Of a stretch of 64,000 nucleotides of DNA, positions 16,103-24,849 are shown piece by piece. Every line of letters starts with the position of its first letter. Within the stretch, counting starts at the first letter, position 1. The translations under genes and the position numbers were made by a program. The notes under the pieces were generated by a model that worked only from the letters and a program-made list of their open reading frames with translations, was not told the origin of the DNA and ran no database searches. The DNA comes from Phyllobacterium sp. 628 (GTDB taxonomy: Bacteria; Pseudomonadota; Alphaproteobacteria; Rhizobiales; Rhizobiaceae), in assembly GCF_014189505.1 (NCBI RefSeq), contig NZ_CP050301.1:1867501-1931500 (forward strand), read 5' to 3'.

Positions 16103-17311
16103 CTATCGGTTCAGCCACGCTTCAAAGCCGCGCGCAGCTGCGCGGCCTGTGGCAAAGCAGGCGGTGAGCAAGTAGCCTCCCGTTGGCGCTTCCCAATCGA
16201 GCATTTCACCGGCAACGAACGTGCCGGGGATTGCTTTCAGCATATAATTCGCATCGATCGCATTCCAACTGACGCCGCCGGCGGATGAAATGGCTTCCTC
16301 AATCGGACGGGGCCGCAAGACGGCGAGCGGCAGTGCCTTGATCAGTCTGGCGAGCCCTTCAGCATTGGAAAGATCACGGGCGGTTCCGAACCGGCGAACC
16401 AACGCCGCCTTGACACCTTCCAGCCCCGCTGCTTTTCGCAGGCGATTGGAAAAGCTCGTTTTGCTATCCTGCCGTGCGAGGTCCTTTGCCAGCCGGTCAA
16501 TCGTTCGCCCCGGCGCGAGATCAACCGTCATGATTGCGGTGCCGTCATGCTCCAGCTGGTCGCGCAAACTGGCGGCGTGTGCATAGACAAGGCTGCCTTC
16601 GATGCCGTTCTGTGAAATCACGAATTCGCCGGGAAATGTGCCCGCATCCGATGTTGCGGTGACAGATTTGACCGGCTCGCCAGCGAAACGCTGTTTGAAT
16701 AGGTCGTCCCAATCCACGTCAAAGCCGCAATTGGCAGGGCGCAATGGACTGATCGCGACACCTTTGTCTTTAAGTCCTGCAACCCAGGTCGCATCAGAGC
16801 CGAGCTTTGGCCAACTGGCACCGCCGAGCGCCAGAACAGCGGCATCGCATTGGATGATTTTTTCGCCATCGGGTGTCTGAAAGACAAGGCCGCTACCCGC
16901 AAAACCAATCCAGCGGTGGCGGGTCTTGAGCACAACGCCCTGTGACTCCAACCGCCGCAGCCACGCGCGCAGCAGGGGCGAGGCTTTCATGACATTTGGA
17001 AAGACCCGGCCCGACGAACCGGTAAAAGTTTCCGTCCCGAGTTCAGCCGCCCAGATCCTGACATCGTTTGGCGTAAAGGCATCAAGCGCGGGGCGCAAGC
17101 GATCCGACGATGCACCGAAACGGCTGGAGAAGCTGGTATATTCTTCGGAATGGGTGATGTTCAGGCCAGATTTTCCGGCGAGCAGGAATTTGCGGCTGAC
17201 GGTGGGCATGGCGTCGTAAACCGTCACTGCATGACCCGAGAGGGAAAGCACTTCTGCCGCCATGAGACCCGCCGGTCCGCCACCGATGATTGCGATCTGT
17301 TTGCTCTGCAT
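16103..17311 (-). CDS. HI0933/YhiN-like FAD flavoprotein (TIGR03862 type)
   Basis: A 402-residue flavoprotein. It starts with the FAD-binding Rossmann motif IAIIGGGPAGLMAAEVLS and the conserved SRKFLLAGKSGLNITHSE stretch of the HI0933 family. TGSSGRVFPNVMKASPLL and AVLALGGASWPKLGSDATW follow. At the C-terminus GGVSWNAID and GTFVAGEMLDWEAPTGGYLL complete the dinucleotide fold. The family is widespread, with an unclear substrate. The start MQSKQ was chosen because the nucleotide-binding motif begins there. Confidence 0.9.
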   Translation of the reverse strand: MQSKQIAIIGGGPAGLMAAEVLSLSGHAVTVYDAMPTVSRKFLLAGKSGLNITHSEEYTSFSSRFGASSDRLRPALDAFTPNDVRIWAAELGTETFTGSSGRVFPNVMKASPLLRAWLRRLESQGVVLKTRHRWIGFAGSGLVFQTPDGEKIIQCDAAVLALGGASWPKLGSDATWVAGLKDKGVAISPLRPANCGFDVDWDDLFKQRFAGEPVKSVTATSDAGTFPGEFVISQNGIEGSLVYAHAASLRDQLEHDGTAIMTVDLAPGRTIDRLAKDLARQDSKTSFSNRLRKAAGLEGVKAALVRRFGTARDLSNAEGLARLIKALPLAVLRPRPIEEAISSAGGVSWNAIDANYMLKAIPGTFVAGEMLDWEAPTGGYLLTACFATGRAAARGFEAWLNR

Positions 17312-17531
17312 ATGCCTGATTATTGCCTGAACCATTCCGGTCCACTCTTGGCCCGTGCGGCCAGCAAGCGCAAGGTCCAATGGTCCATTCCCGACGCGCG
17401 ATTTAAGACAATTCTAAGACGCGTTAACACTTTCTTGCATATAGGCTTTACGCCTCCCACCAAAATTCGCTACAAGGGACCGTTGTGCGGTTCGCGCGAC
17501 ACTCGATACATCTGCCAGACGGAGGTTCATT

Positions 17532-17741
17532 ATGGCCACAGGCACAGTTAAATGGTTCAATTCTACAAAGGGTTTCGGCTTCATTCAGCCTGAAGACGGC
17601 GGTGCGGATGTATTCGTACACATCTCTGCAGTTGAACGCGCAGGTTTGCGCGATCTCAATGACGGTCAGAAGATCAACTACGAACTCGTGCGCGACAAGA
17701 AGTCGGGCAAGATGTCCGCTGACCAGCTGAGCGCTGCTTAA
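17532..17741 (+). CDS. CspA family cold-shock protein
   Basis: A 69-residue protein matching the full cold-shock domain: [17 protein letters not shown] (RNP1-like) and [14 protein letters not shown] (RNP2-like). It binds single-stranded RNA and DNA and melts secondary structure. A GGAGG lies six bases before the ATG. The 220-base upstream region has no gene and probably contains the promoter and a long leader, as is usual for csp genes. A strong terminator follows. Confidence 0.95.
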   Translation: MATGTVKWFNSTKGFGFIQPEDGGADVFVHISAVERAGLRDLNDGQKINYELVRDKKSGKMSADQLSAA

Positions 17742-17792
17742 GCCTCATCAGATTAGTTTCAGGTGGCGATAGCCGCTGAATAAACTATTTTT

Positions 17793-17823
17793 GCAGGCCA
17801 GACGAAAGTCTGGCCTGTTTTTT
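17793..17823 (+). terminator. Rho-independent terminator of the cold-shock gene
   Basis: CAGGCCAGAC/GTCTGGCCTG stem with a GAAA tetraloop-like turn, followed by six T. Confidence 0.92.
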
Positions 17824-17957
17824 GTCTAGACGTGTTTGCAAGCGGCCTCGACGTGAGAATAGGGCAGATACAAGAAAAACATCCTCACTCTGGCGCTTCG
17901 GGCCGCGTTAAGGCATCTTGTAAGCGGAGACTTTTGTCGTAGCAGGGGAGGACGCGT

Positions 17958-19919
17958 ATGCGCTGCTTTACGGTACTTGGACCTTCGCAGACCGGAAAAT
18001 CCACACTCGTGGAAAAACTGGGCGCGCTGGAAGGCGCGCCAAAAAAATCTGTTTCACCCTATGGACTTGGCGTCACCGAATTCACTTTCGGTAAAGAGGT
18101 GTGGTGTGCACTGGATGCACCCGGCGCCAATGAATCGCTGGCGCATGCGCAGGACGCACTTCTTGCCAGCGATGCCTGCATCCTGTGCGTCTCACCAGCG
18201 CCGGAAGATGCGGTGCTTGCGGCACCCTATCTCAAAGTGATCGAGGCGTCGGGCACGCCGTGCATTTTGTTCGTCAACCGCATCGATGAACCGCGAGGGC
18301 GGGTGCGCGACGTGATTTCCGCGTTGCAGGGATATTCGAGCCATTCGCTGGTGCTGCGGCAAGTGCCGATCCGCGAGGGCGACAAGGTTGTCGGGACATG
18401 CGACCTGATTTCGGAGCGGGCATGGCGTTACCGCGAAGGTCAGACATCAGCGTTGATTGCGATACCTGAAAGTGAGCTGGAGCGCGAACACGAGGCACGC
18501 GCCGAACTTTTGGAGCAGCTTTCCGAATTTGATGACTGGCTGCTGGAAGAACTGATCGAGGATCGTGACCCGCCGAGTGATGCGGTCTTTGCCATTTCTT
18601 CGCGGGTGTTGCGGGAGAACAAGGTGATCCCGGTGCTGCTCGGTGCGGCGAGCCACAGCAACGGTATATTGCGGTTGATGAAGGCGCTACGCCATGAGGC
18701 GCCACCGGTGGACGTGCTTCTGAAGCGCCTTGCTGCCAGCGCAAAGGTGCCGGAAAATGCCTTGGCTGCAGTCAGTTTTCACGCCTATCACCGCCAGAAT
18801 ATTGGCAAGACAGTGCTTGTCCGAGCGCTGAAAGATGGGCTGAAACAGGGCGCACTGCTGGGCGGCGGGCGGCTGGGACCGGTGCAGGAACCAGGAACCG
18901 GCAAGCCGACCGCGTCAGGCATACCGGTGCCCGGCGATGTTTTCAGCACAGTTAAATCCGACCATCTTCCGGTGCCTTCGCTGCTCACTGCCGATGCTGC
19001 CAAGGCGGCGCCGGAATGGACTGCGCCACCGACGCCGATGCTGGAACGTATTCTGGTGCCGGAAAGCGAGCGCGACGAAACAAAATTGTCGGAAACGCTG
19101 ACCAAGCTTGTGGAGACGGATCGCGGGTTGACCGTCATGCAGGAGGAGGGGACGGGCGCACAACTGGTCCGCGCGCAAGGACCGGTGCATTTGCGCGACC
19201 TGTGTAAGACGCTGGCCGAGGTCTTCCATGTCAATGTCACTGACAGGCCTCCGAGCCCGGTTTACCGCGAGACGATCTCGAAATCCGCCGATGTGCATTA
19301 CCGTCACCGCAAGCAGACTGGCGGTGCCGGGCAGTTTGCCGACGTGAAGCTCAGCGTGCACCCAAATGGGCGCGGCGATGGCTTTTCCTTTGGTGAAGTG
19401 GTGAAAGGCGGTGCAGTGCCGCGCAATTTTATCCCTGCTGTTGAGGCAGGCGCGCGTGAAGCCATGGAAAAGGGTCCGCTTGGCCTGCATGTGATCGATG
19501 TTGGCGTGACCCTGACCGACGGTCAGCATCATTCGGTTGATAGTTCGGAATTCGCATTCCGGGCGGCGGCGAAGATGGGCGTGCGGCAGGCGCTGGCGGA
19601 AGCTGCTGCTGTGCTGATGCAGCCGGTGTTCAGGGTAGAAATCCACATACCCTCGATGTTCTCGGGCAGCCTTGTGCCGATTGTTTCGTCGTTCAAGGGG
19701 CAGGTGCTGGGCTTTGACCGGGATGAAACCGCTAAGGGCTGGGATATTTTCCGGGCGATTATACCGGGCGCTGCGCTGGATGATCTGGCGCGGTCACTGA
19801 GGGCGGCAACGCAGGGCATTGGCCACTTTTCCAAGGCGTTTGATCATTTCGAGGAACTTTACGGCAAGGAAGCCGACGCGATCATCAATGCCCACGCACA
19901 AGCGGCTCATGCGGGGTGA
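17958..19919 (+). CDS. Elongation factor G-like translational GTPase paralogue
   Basis: A 653-residue protein with EF-G architecture but shorter than canonical EF-G (about 690-700). The G domain has a P-loop GPSQTGKST, a DAPG in place of DTPG, and NRID in place of NKxD. The domain IV region is recognisable (YRHRKQTGGAGQFADVKL, then GLHVIDVGVTLTDGQHHSVDS), as is the C-terminal domain V. It is probably the second EF-G-like protein seen in Hyphomicrobiales rather than the main EF-G, because no str-operon genes flank it. The role is unknown. Confidence 0.88.
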   Translation: MRCFTVLGPSQTGKSTLVEKLGALEGAPKKSVSPYGLGVTEFTFGKEVWCALDAPGANESLAHAQDALLASDACILCVSPAPEDAVLAAPYLKVIEASGTPCILFVNRIDEPRGRVRDVISALQGYSSHSLVLRQVPIREGDKVVGTCDLISERAWRYREGQTSALIAIPESELEREHEARAELLEQLSEFDDWLLEELIEDRDPPSDAVFAISSRVLRENKVIPVLLGAASHSNGILRLMKALRHEAPPVDVLLKRLAASAKVPENALAAVSFHAYHRQNIGKTVLVRALKDGLKQGALLGGGRLGPVQEPGTGKPTASGIPVPGDVFSTVKSDHLPVPSLLTADAAKAAPEWTAPPTPMLERILVPESERDETKLSETLTKLVETDRGLTVMQEEGTGAQLVRAQGPVHLRDLCKTLAEVFHVNVTDRPPSPVYRETISKSADVHYRHRKQTGGAGQFADVKLSVHPNGRGDGFSFGEVVKGGAVPRNFIPAVEAGAREAMEKGPLGLHVIDVGVTLTDGQHHSVDSSEFAFRAAAKMGVRQALAEAAAVLMQPVFRVEIHIPSMFSGSLVPIVSSFKGQVLGFDRDETAKGWDIFRAIIPGAALDDLARSLRAATQGIGHFSKAFDHFEELYGKEADAIINAHAQAAHAG

Positions 19920-19936
19920 CGGGCCGCTTCATATAA

Positions 19937-19984
19937 CTCCGTCATCCTCGGGTTAAACCCGAGGATGACCCGAGGATGACGGAG
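19937..19984. repeat. Palindromic REP-like repeat with a duplicated arm
   Basis: The left arm CTCCGTCATCCTCGGG can pair with a full 16-base right arm at 19969-19984 or with an earlier partial copy (CCCGAGGATGAC, 19958-19969). It lies between converging genes and may also terminate transcription. Confidence 0.75.
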
Positions 19985-20051
19985 AGAGAAGCTTTGTGAT
20001 AAGCGGCAAAAGGTATGTCTGAGGCTCGTGTGCGTCCGACGCTTTAGGCCC

Positions 20052-21575
20052 CTATCTTCCGGCAATCGCAGCAAAAAACTCTTCCGGGCCTTCGACTTCG
20101 ACCAGACGCCTATTGTCGATGAGCCAGAAGCGATTGCCGACGGCGCGCACGAAACTGCGGTCATGCGAGACGAGCAGGCAGCTTGCTTCATGCGCCATCA
20201 GTTCGGTTTCCAGCGCTTCCTGCCCATCGATGTCTAGATGGTTGGTCGGCTCATCCAGCAGATAGAAGTTCGGATTTATCAGGCGCAGCACCAGCATCCC
20301 GAGACGGGCCTTCTGCCCGCCGGACAAAACGCTGTTCGGTTTGCTCTGGATATCAATGCCAAGACCGGCCCCTGCCAGCAGTGTGCGGACACGCTGATCG
20401 CCAATATCGAAACGCCGGCTGATCGTGTTGAAAGGTGTATCGCTTTCCGGCAGTTCCGACAGCGCCTGATCGCCGTAACCGAGCACCAGTGACGGCGTTG
20501 CCTTGACTGTTTCGGGTGAATTCGCCGGATCAATGATTGCCTTCCGGATCATGTTGACGAGGCGGGTTTTGCCCGTACCATTCAGCCCGAGCAGAACAAT
20601 GCGGTCACCCTGACAAATCCAGCGCTGGCCTGTCTTGAACAGCAATGTTCCATCCGGTGTTTCCACTGACGCATTGTCGAGTGTCACCAGAACTTTGGCA
20701 TGGGTGCCGCTATTGGTCAGCCTTATTGCGCCGGATGACCTCTCCATATGGGCAGGTTTTGCCGCATCCTCCAGACGTTCTGCCCTTTGCTTGAGCTGTT
20801 TGGTCTTCACGGTCAGAAGGTCACTGCCGGAATTGATGCCGAGATTGTTGAGCTTTGCCGCCTGCTGGCGCAACTGTTGCGCCACCTTCATATCCCGCTG
20901 ATAGCGGCGCGCTTCGGAGGCATCGATCTCATCGAGTGCCACCCGTGCCCGCGAATAGGGCAAGGAGAACATCTGCGAATTTTCCGGCCGCAGAAACAAT
21001 GTCCGGTTGGTGGTGGTATCGAGAAATGCCCGGTCGTGGCTGCAGATGATAACAGGCACATCGCGCGGCAGATTGTTGAGCCAGTCTTCCAGCTGTGCGA
21101 TTTTGGCAAGATCGAGATGGTTGGTCGGTTCATCCAGCAGCAACACATCCGGATCGGTCACCCAGACGCGCGCAAGCAGGGCAAGCCTTTGCCAGCCGCC
21201 ACTGAGCTGGGCAAGGAAACGCTGGCGCAACTCTTCCGGCACATCGAGCGAGTCGAGCACGATATCGGCCCGCCAACTCTCGCTGTCGATCTGGTCCGCA
21301 GGCAGCGCCTGGCGCACCACATCGTAAAACGATGTGTTCATCAGTCTATCGGGCACGATCTGCTCGACATAACCGATGCGCAGGCCGCGCGTACGGGTGA
21401 TGTCGCCGATGGTCGGGTCGAATTCACCCGTCAGGCAACGCAGCAATGTGGATTTGCCACGGCCATTGGCGGCGATGATACCGAGACGGTCGCCAGCGCT
21501 GACGACAAGGTTGAGGCTGGAAAACAGCGATGCACCGAGAGTGACGCCGAGATTTCTTATATTGATCAAAGTCAT
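20052..21575 (-). CDS. ABC-F family ATP-binding protein
   Basis: A 507-residue protein with two ABC ATPase domains and no membrane segment. Domain 1 has Walker A AANGRGKST (about residue 38), signature LSGGW and Walker B LLLDEPTNHLD. Domain 2 has GLNGTGKT, LSGGQ and LLDEPTNHLD. The linker between them is charged (MKVAQQLRQQAAKLNNLG). ABC-F proteins act on the ribosome, in translation or antibiotic protection. The subgroup is not clear. A 23-codon ORF with a stem-loop lies about 200 bases upstream. Confidence 0.92.
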   Translation of the reverse strand: MTLINIRNLGVTLGASLFSSLNLVVSAGDRLGIIAANGRGKSTLLRCLTGEFDPTIGDITRTRGLRIGYVEQIVPDRLMNTSFYDVVRQALPADQIDSESWRADIVLDSLDVPEELRQRFLAQLSGGWQRLALLARVWVTDPDVLLLDEPTNHLDLAKIAQLEDWLNNLPRDVPVIICSHDRAFLDTTTNRTLFLRPENSQMFSLPYSRARVALDEIDASEARRYQRDMKVAQQLRQQAAKLNNLGINSGSDLLTVKTKQLKQRAERLEDAAKPAHMERSSGAIRLTNSGTHAKVLVTLDNASVETPDGTLLFKTGQRWICQGDRIVLLGLNGTGKTRLVNMIRKAIIDPANSPETVKATPSLVLGYGDQALSELPESDTPFNTISRRFDIGDQRVRTLLAGAGLGIDIQSKPNSVLSGGQKARLGMLVLRLINPNFYLLDEPTNHLDIDGQEALETELMAHEASCLLVSHDRSFVRAVGNRFWLIDNRRLVEVEGPEEFFAAIAGR

Positions 21576-21640
21576 GATTATTCTCTGGTCTGCCGGGCAG
21601 GCATGAGCGCGATGTGGATTGATTCATCGGGCTGATGCGG

Positions 21641-21678
21641 GTGACCAAGATGCCTCATGGGCGGGTTGCTTGGGTCAC
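21641..21678. repeat. Inverted repeat in the ABC-F upstream region
   Basis: GTGACCAAG and CTTGGGTCAC pair with one bulged base across a 19-base loop. It lies between the small ORF and the ABC-F start and could be an alternative leader stem. There is no T run. The rest of 21576-22034 holds no other supported gene. Confidence 0.4.
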
Positions 21679-21777
21679 GATGCTCGGTGTGTTGTAACGC
21701 TATGCAGACGGTCAAGATTGACGTTGCATTACCACGAAGGGCAGACCTGGAAGGGGTTTGGAAAAGTGTGTTTCCGG

Positions 21778-21849
21778 TCAGCCCTGCAAACGGATTTGCA
21801 GGGCGTTGACGGGGCCACGCTGGCGATGGTGCCGAAAGAACGTATTCAT
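21778..21849 (-). CDS. Possible 23-aa leader ORF upstream of the ABC-F gene
   Basis: A 23-codon frame (MNTFFRHHRQRGPVNALQIR then LQG) follows a strong AAAGGAGGGCTGCGC start signal. Its last eight codons form a perfect hairpin GCCCTGCAAA/TTTGCAGGGC (21781-21804), and the stop codon directly follows. It lies on the same strand, 202 bases before the ABC-F start. It could be a regulatory leader peptide, but a chance ORF cannot be excluded. Confidence 0.35.
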   Translation of the reverse strand: MNTFFRHHRQRGPVNALQIRLQG

Positions 21850-22034
21850 GCGCAGCCCTCCTTTCCTGAATTGAGCTAAAGCTCCAATATCATTGCCTGC
21901 GGCCGGTTGCAATATTCCGGTGGATGCAAAGCCGGTAGAGCGCCGCGCAACTTAAAATGATCCTGCAGAACGTTGAGAAGTCTTGCCAGACAGGCAGGCG
22001 GGTGCACACATTCATGGTCCGTGAAACCATAGCG

Positions 22035-22772
22035 ATGGAGAGCCAATTGCCCATATCCGAGGATACCATTCCTGTTGCGCTCGATAAGAAGACAATCGAG
22101 CTTCTCAAAAGCGTCTCGACCGCAACGTTGACGACGATTTTGCTGAAGAAGGGGCTGCGCAATGTCTGGATGCGCGGAACAAAGCCGATCAAATCGGGTC
22201 AGCCCCGCACTGTCGGGCCTGCATTCACGCTGCGTTTCGTCCCGGCACGCGAGGACTTGGCCACCCCGGCAAGTTGGGCTTCGCCAATCTCCACCCGTGC
22301 GGCCATCGAAGCCATGCCGGAAGGCGTCGTGGTGGTAGCGGACGCGATGGGTGTCACCGATGCGGGCATTTTTGGTGATATTCTCTGCGCGCGCATGGTT
22401 AAACGCGGGGTTGCGGGACTTGTTACCGATGGCGTGATGCGCGATGCGGCTGGCGTACTTGGAACGGGGTTCTCCGTCTGGTGCAATGGCATCGCCGCGC
22501 CGCCATCCGTGGCTGGCCTGACCTTCGTTGCATGGCAGCAACCGATAGCTTGTGGCGGTGTAGCGGTGTTTCCCAATGATATTGTCGTGGTGGATGATGA
22601 TGGCGCGGTGCTTATTCCTGCTGCTTATCTTGACGACGTGCTCAAGGAAGCGCCCGAGCAGGAACGCATGGAGGCCTGGATTATGGACGAGGTCGAGTCC
22701 GGTGTTCCATTGCCGGGGCTTTATCCGATGAATGCGGAAACCAAGGCGCGGTATGAGCGAGACAAGGGGTAG
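22035..22772 (+). CDS. RraA family protein (HMG/CHA aldolase-like fold)
   Basis: A 245-residue protein. The core from about residue 20 (LLKSVSTATLTTILLKKGLR) to IPAAYLDDVL matches the RraA family. It has the family signature GDILCARMVKRGVAGLVTDG followed by VMRDAAG (conserved Arg-Asp, metal and substrate binding in the aldolases) and PNDIVVVDDDGAVLIP. Members are class II aldolases for 4-hydroxy-4-methyl-2-oxoglutarate or regulators of RNase E. The conserved RD suggests enzyme activity. The start at MESQLPISED is chosen for homology, and an upstream frame extends 26 codons. Confidence 0.85.
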   Translation: MESQLPISEDTIPVALDKKTIELLKSVSTATLTTILLKKGLRNVWMRGTKPIKSGQPRTVGPAFTLRFVPAREDLATPASWASPISTRAAIEAMPEGVVVVADAMGVTDAGIFGDILCARMVKRGVAGLVTDGVMRDAAGVLGTGFSVWCNGIAAPPSVAGLTFVAWQQPIACGGVAVFPNDIVVVDDDGAVLIPAAYLDDVLKEAPEQERMEAWIMDEVESGVPLPGLYPMNAETKARYERDKG

Positions 22773-22858
22773 TGCTGCTCGGGTAACGCAAAGAGAAACT
22801 GATCCGAATCGGCCGAGCCATTCCACCCACCAATCCAGTCAGATTATCAGTTTACGAC

Positions 22859-23617
22859 CTAAGCGCGTGAGACCATGAAATAGGCCTGCTTGCCCTGGAT
22901 GCCCGCAAGGTTGCCGCCATGGCCTTCCTTGGTACACAACGCAATCGCCTCGATATAGGGCAGTGCCATGGTCGACATGGTCGGATTGAGCAGGAACGGC
23001 ACGGCCTTCCAGTTGTAGAAGGTCAGGGCCGTCAGATTGTGCGTCTTTGGGATAAGCGTTTTCGGATCCTTGAACAGGTTGGAAACCAGATTGAGTGTTC
23101 CGGTTGAAATGCCGACGGCGCCTCTGAACTGATCCGAGCCTTCTGACTCTTTCCAGTACGGGCCCTTGAAAATCGGTACGCCGATTTCACCGTCAATAAC
23201 CGGCGTTCCCGGCGCCGGGCCGATATCTTCGCCTGTCGAAGCCAATTTCGCGGCCTCGTTCAACCCTTTAACTTTGAAATCCTTGACCTTCACCGTCAGG
23301 ACACTCAAGCCAAAGGTAATGCCAAGCGTGCCACCGAGACCGCCGCCCGTGAACGTTATCTGCTCGCCGGTTTTCCGGTTGCGCATGGGAATCGTGATGT
23401 GCCCAAGGCTGATGCCGAGTTTGGCCACCGGGGTACTGATTGAGACGCCGAGCTCCTTGGCATCAATCAGATTCCAGTCTGTCCGTTTCTTGTCAATCGA
23501 GGAGGCATAGTTCTGAACCTCGGCCCGCTGGCGATTATATTCGTCCTGCTGCCGGTAGGCTTCCTGCATCATTCCGGCTCTGGCAGCCGAGGAAAATCCG
23601 AAATCGCTGGGGCTCAT
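22859..23617 (-). CDS. Hypothetical protein, 252 aa
   Basis: A 252-residue protein with no signal peptide or membrane helix. The N-terminal 45 residues are polar and helix-like (MMQEAYRQQDEYNRQRAEVQ). The central part is Gly-rich with alternating beta pattern (FTGGGLGGTLGITFGLSVL, then GEIGVPIFKGPYW), and the C-terminus has scattered Cys and His. I do not recognise a family. It is flanked by unrelated genes, and the start has GGAGA nearby. Confidence 0.65.
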   Translation of the reverse strand: MSPSDFGFSSAARAGMMQEAYRQQDEYNRQRAEVQNYASSIDKKRTDWNLIDAKELGVSISTPVAKLGISLGHITIPMRNRKTGEQITFTGGGLGGTLGITFGLSVLTVKVKDFKVKGLNEAAKLASTGEDIGPAPGTPVIDGEIGVPIFKGPYWKESEGSDQFRGAVGISTGTLNLVSNLFKDPKTLIPKTHNLTALTFYNWKAVPFLLNPTMSTMALPYIEAIALCTKEGHGGNLAGIQGKQAYFMVSRA

Positions 23618-23777
23618 ATTCTCTCCTTCAGATCATGTCGCTGTGAAGATTATCGGCGCTATGCAACAAGAGTATGAGAGAAAAACCTGGAAACAAAGAT
23701 AAATATGTCCTTGCCTGTGAGAAGAGTGAGCGGTTTGCGGATGTAACTGTAATAATTGTACTATTTGTTATGCAGAT

Positions 23778-23814
23778 AAACAGAGCATCCTGACGAGATC
23801 GGGACGCTCTGTTT
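23778..23814 (-). terminator. Probable terminator of the VOC gene
   Basis: Arms AAACAGAGCATCC and GGACGCTCTGTTT pair with one mismatch around an 11-base loop, just downstream of the VOC gene. The T run on the minus strand is short. Confidence 0.6.
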
Positions 23815-23835
23815 ATTATGACAATGTTACGCGGT

Positions 23836-24246
23836 TCAATTTCCGGGAAACGCGCTCATATCCATCCACATGATTTCCCAGACATAACCATCTGGGTCCT
23901 CGACGCTGCGGCTGAACATGAAGCCATGGTCCTGCGGCGGGTTCGGGTCGGCGATGCCGCCTGCAGCCACCGCGCGGGTGAGGGTGGCGTCTACGGCGTC
24001 CTTGGTATCGACGCTGAGGGCGATCAGCGTCTGGCTTTCACGCCGTGCATCACCGATGGGGCGTTTGGTGAAATCGCTGTAGCGTCCGTGGGTCAACAGC
24101 ATAATCCCGATCGCGTCCGATAGCATGACCGAAGTCGCCTGTTCGTCGGAAAATTGCGGGTTTACTGTACCGCCGAGGGCAACGTAAAAATCACCGGAAG
24201 CCGCCAAATTGCGGACGGGCAGATTCACAAAAATCATCTTGGGCAT
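23836..24246 (-). CDS. VOC family (glyoxalase/bleomycin-resistance-like) protein
   Basis: A 136-residue protein with the vicinal oxygen chelate fold: MIFVNLPVRNLAASGDFYVA at the start, then MLSDAIGIMLLTHGRYSDFT, and the C-terminal EDPDGYVWEIMWMDM typical of PhnB/YaeR-like members. It is probably a metal-dependent lyase, dioxygenase or resistance protein, and the substrate is unknown. The start at 24246 follows a perfect AAAGGAGG. It is divergent from a MarR regulator over a perfect palindrome, so co-regulation is likely. Confidence 0.9.
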   Translation of the reverse strand: MPKMIFVNLPVRNLAASGDFYVALGGTVNPQFSDEQATSVMLSDAIGIMLLTHGRYSDFTKRPIGDARRESQTLIALSVDTKDAVDATLTRAVAAGGIADPNPPQDHGFMFSRSVEDPDGYVWEIMWMDMSAFPGN

Positions 24247-24308
24247 TTGATCCTCCTTTTCAAAAGCTGCGAGCTGCGTTATTATCTCGCTGCAATGTAA
24301 GTAAATGA

Positions 24309-24334
24309 AATGTATCTTAATGTCAAGATACATT
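24309..24334. promoter_or_regulatory. Perfect palindrome, probable MarR operator
   Basis: AATGTATCTT and AAGATACATT form a perfect 10-base inverted repeat around a six-base spacer, between the divergent VOC and MarR genes and close to both starts. Confidence 0.75.
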
Positions 24335-24353
24335 GTGTCGAGAGAAATTTGCG

Positions 24354-24836
24354 ATGGATCGTGCAGAGGTTGCCGTACAACAATGGGCCCGCGAGCGCCC
24401 GGATTTACCCTCCCTGCCGATGGCTGTGCTTGGCCGCCTGTCGGATGCCGCCGAACGTATCATGCGTGATCATCTCAATCCATTGTTCGCGGATGCAGGA
24501 CTGCAACCGGGCGAGTTCGATGTGCTGGCGACGCTGCGGCGTTCAGGCGAACCTTATATGCTGTCGCCAACAAAACTTTATGAAGCTGTGATGATATCAT
24601 CCGGCGGCATGACCAATCGCCTCGACCGGCTTGAGCGTGCCGGTTTGATTGAGCGGCGCCCCGACCCGAGTGACCGGCGCGGCAAGCTCATCGCACTGAC
24701 GGACGAGGGGAGGCGTCTCACTGATGAAACGCTGACGCGTCACGTGGCGAACGAAGAAAAGCTGCTGGCAGTGCTCACAACCGCCGAGCAGCAGATGCTC
24801 GACGGTTTGCTCAAAAAGCTGATTACCGGCCTATAA
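24354..24836 (+). CDS. MarR family transcriptional regulator
   Basis: A 160-residue regulator with a MarR winged helix: QPGEFDVLATLRRSGEPYML, SSGGMTNRLDRLERAGLIER as recognition helix and DPSDRRGKLIALTDEG as wing. The N-terminus matches the MarR group with MAVLGRLSDAAERIM. The start MDRAEV has GAGAG upstream, and an in-frame ATG seven codons earlier lies inside the palindrome. It probably represses itself and the divergent VOC gene through the operator at 24309. Confidence 0.9.
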   Translation: MDRAEVAVQQWARERPDLPSLPMAVLGRLSDAAERIMRDHLNPLFADAGLQPGEFDVLATLRRSGEPYMLSPTKLYEAVMISSGGMTNRLDRLERAGLIERRPDPSDRRGKLIALTDEGRRLTDETLTRHVANEEKLLAVLTTAEQQMLDGLLKKLITGL

Positions 24837-24849
24837 GCCCGTCAACGTC

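Noticed and set aside
20748..21635. Long plus-strand frame opposite the ABC-F gene (295 codons)
   Set aside because: It mirrors a well-supported ABC-F gene on the other strand, has no start signal and shows His/Arg/Gln-rich non-native composition.
21619..21879. 86-codon plus-strand frame in the ABC-F/RraA gap
   Set aside because: Cys/His-rich composition with no start signal or homology; the better signal is the small ORF on the other strand.
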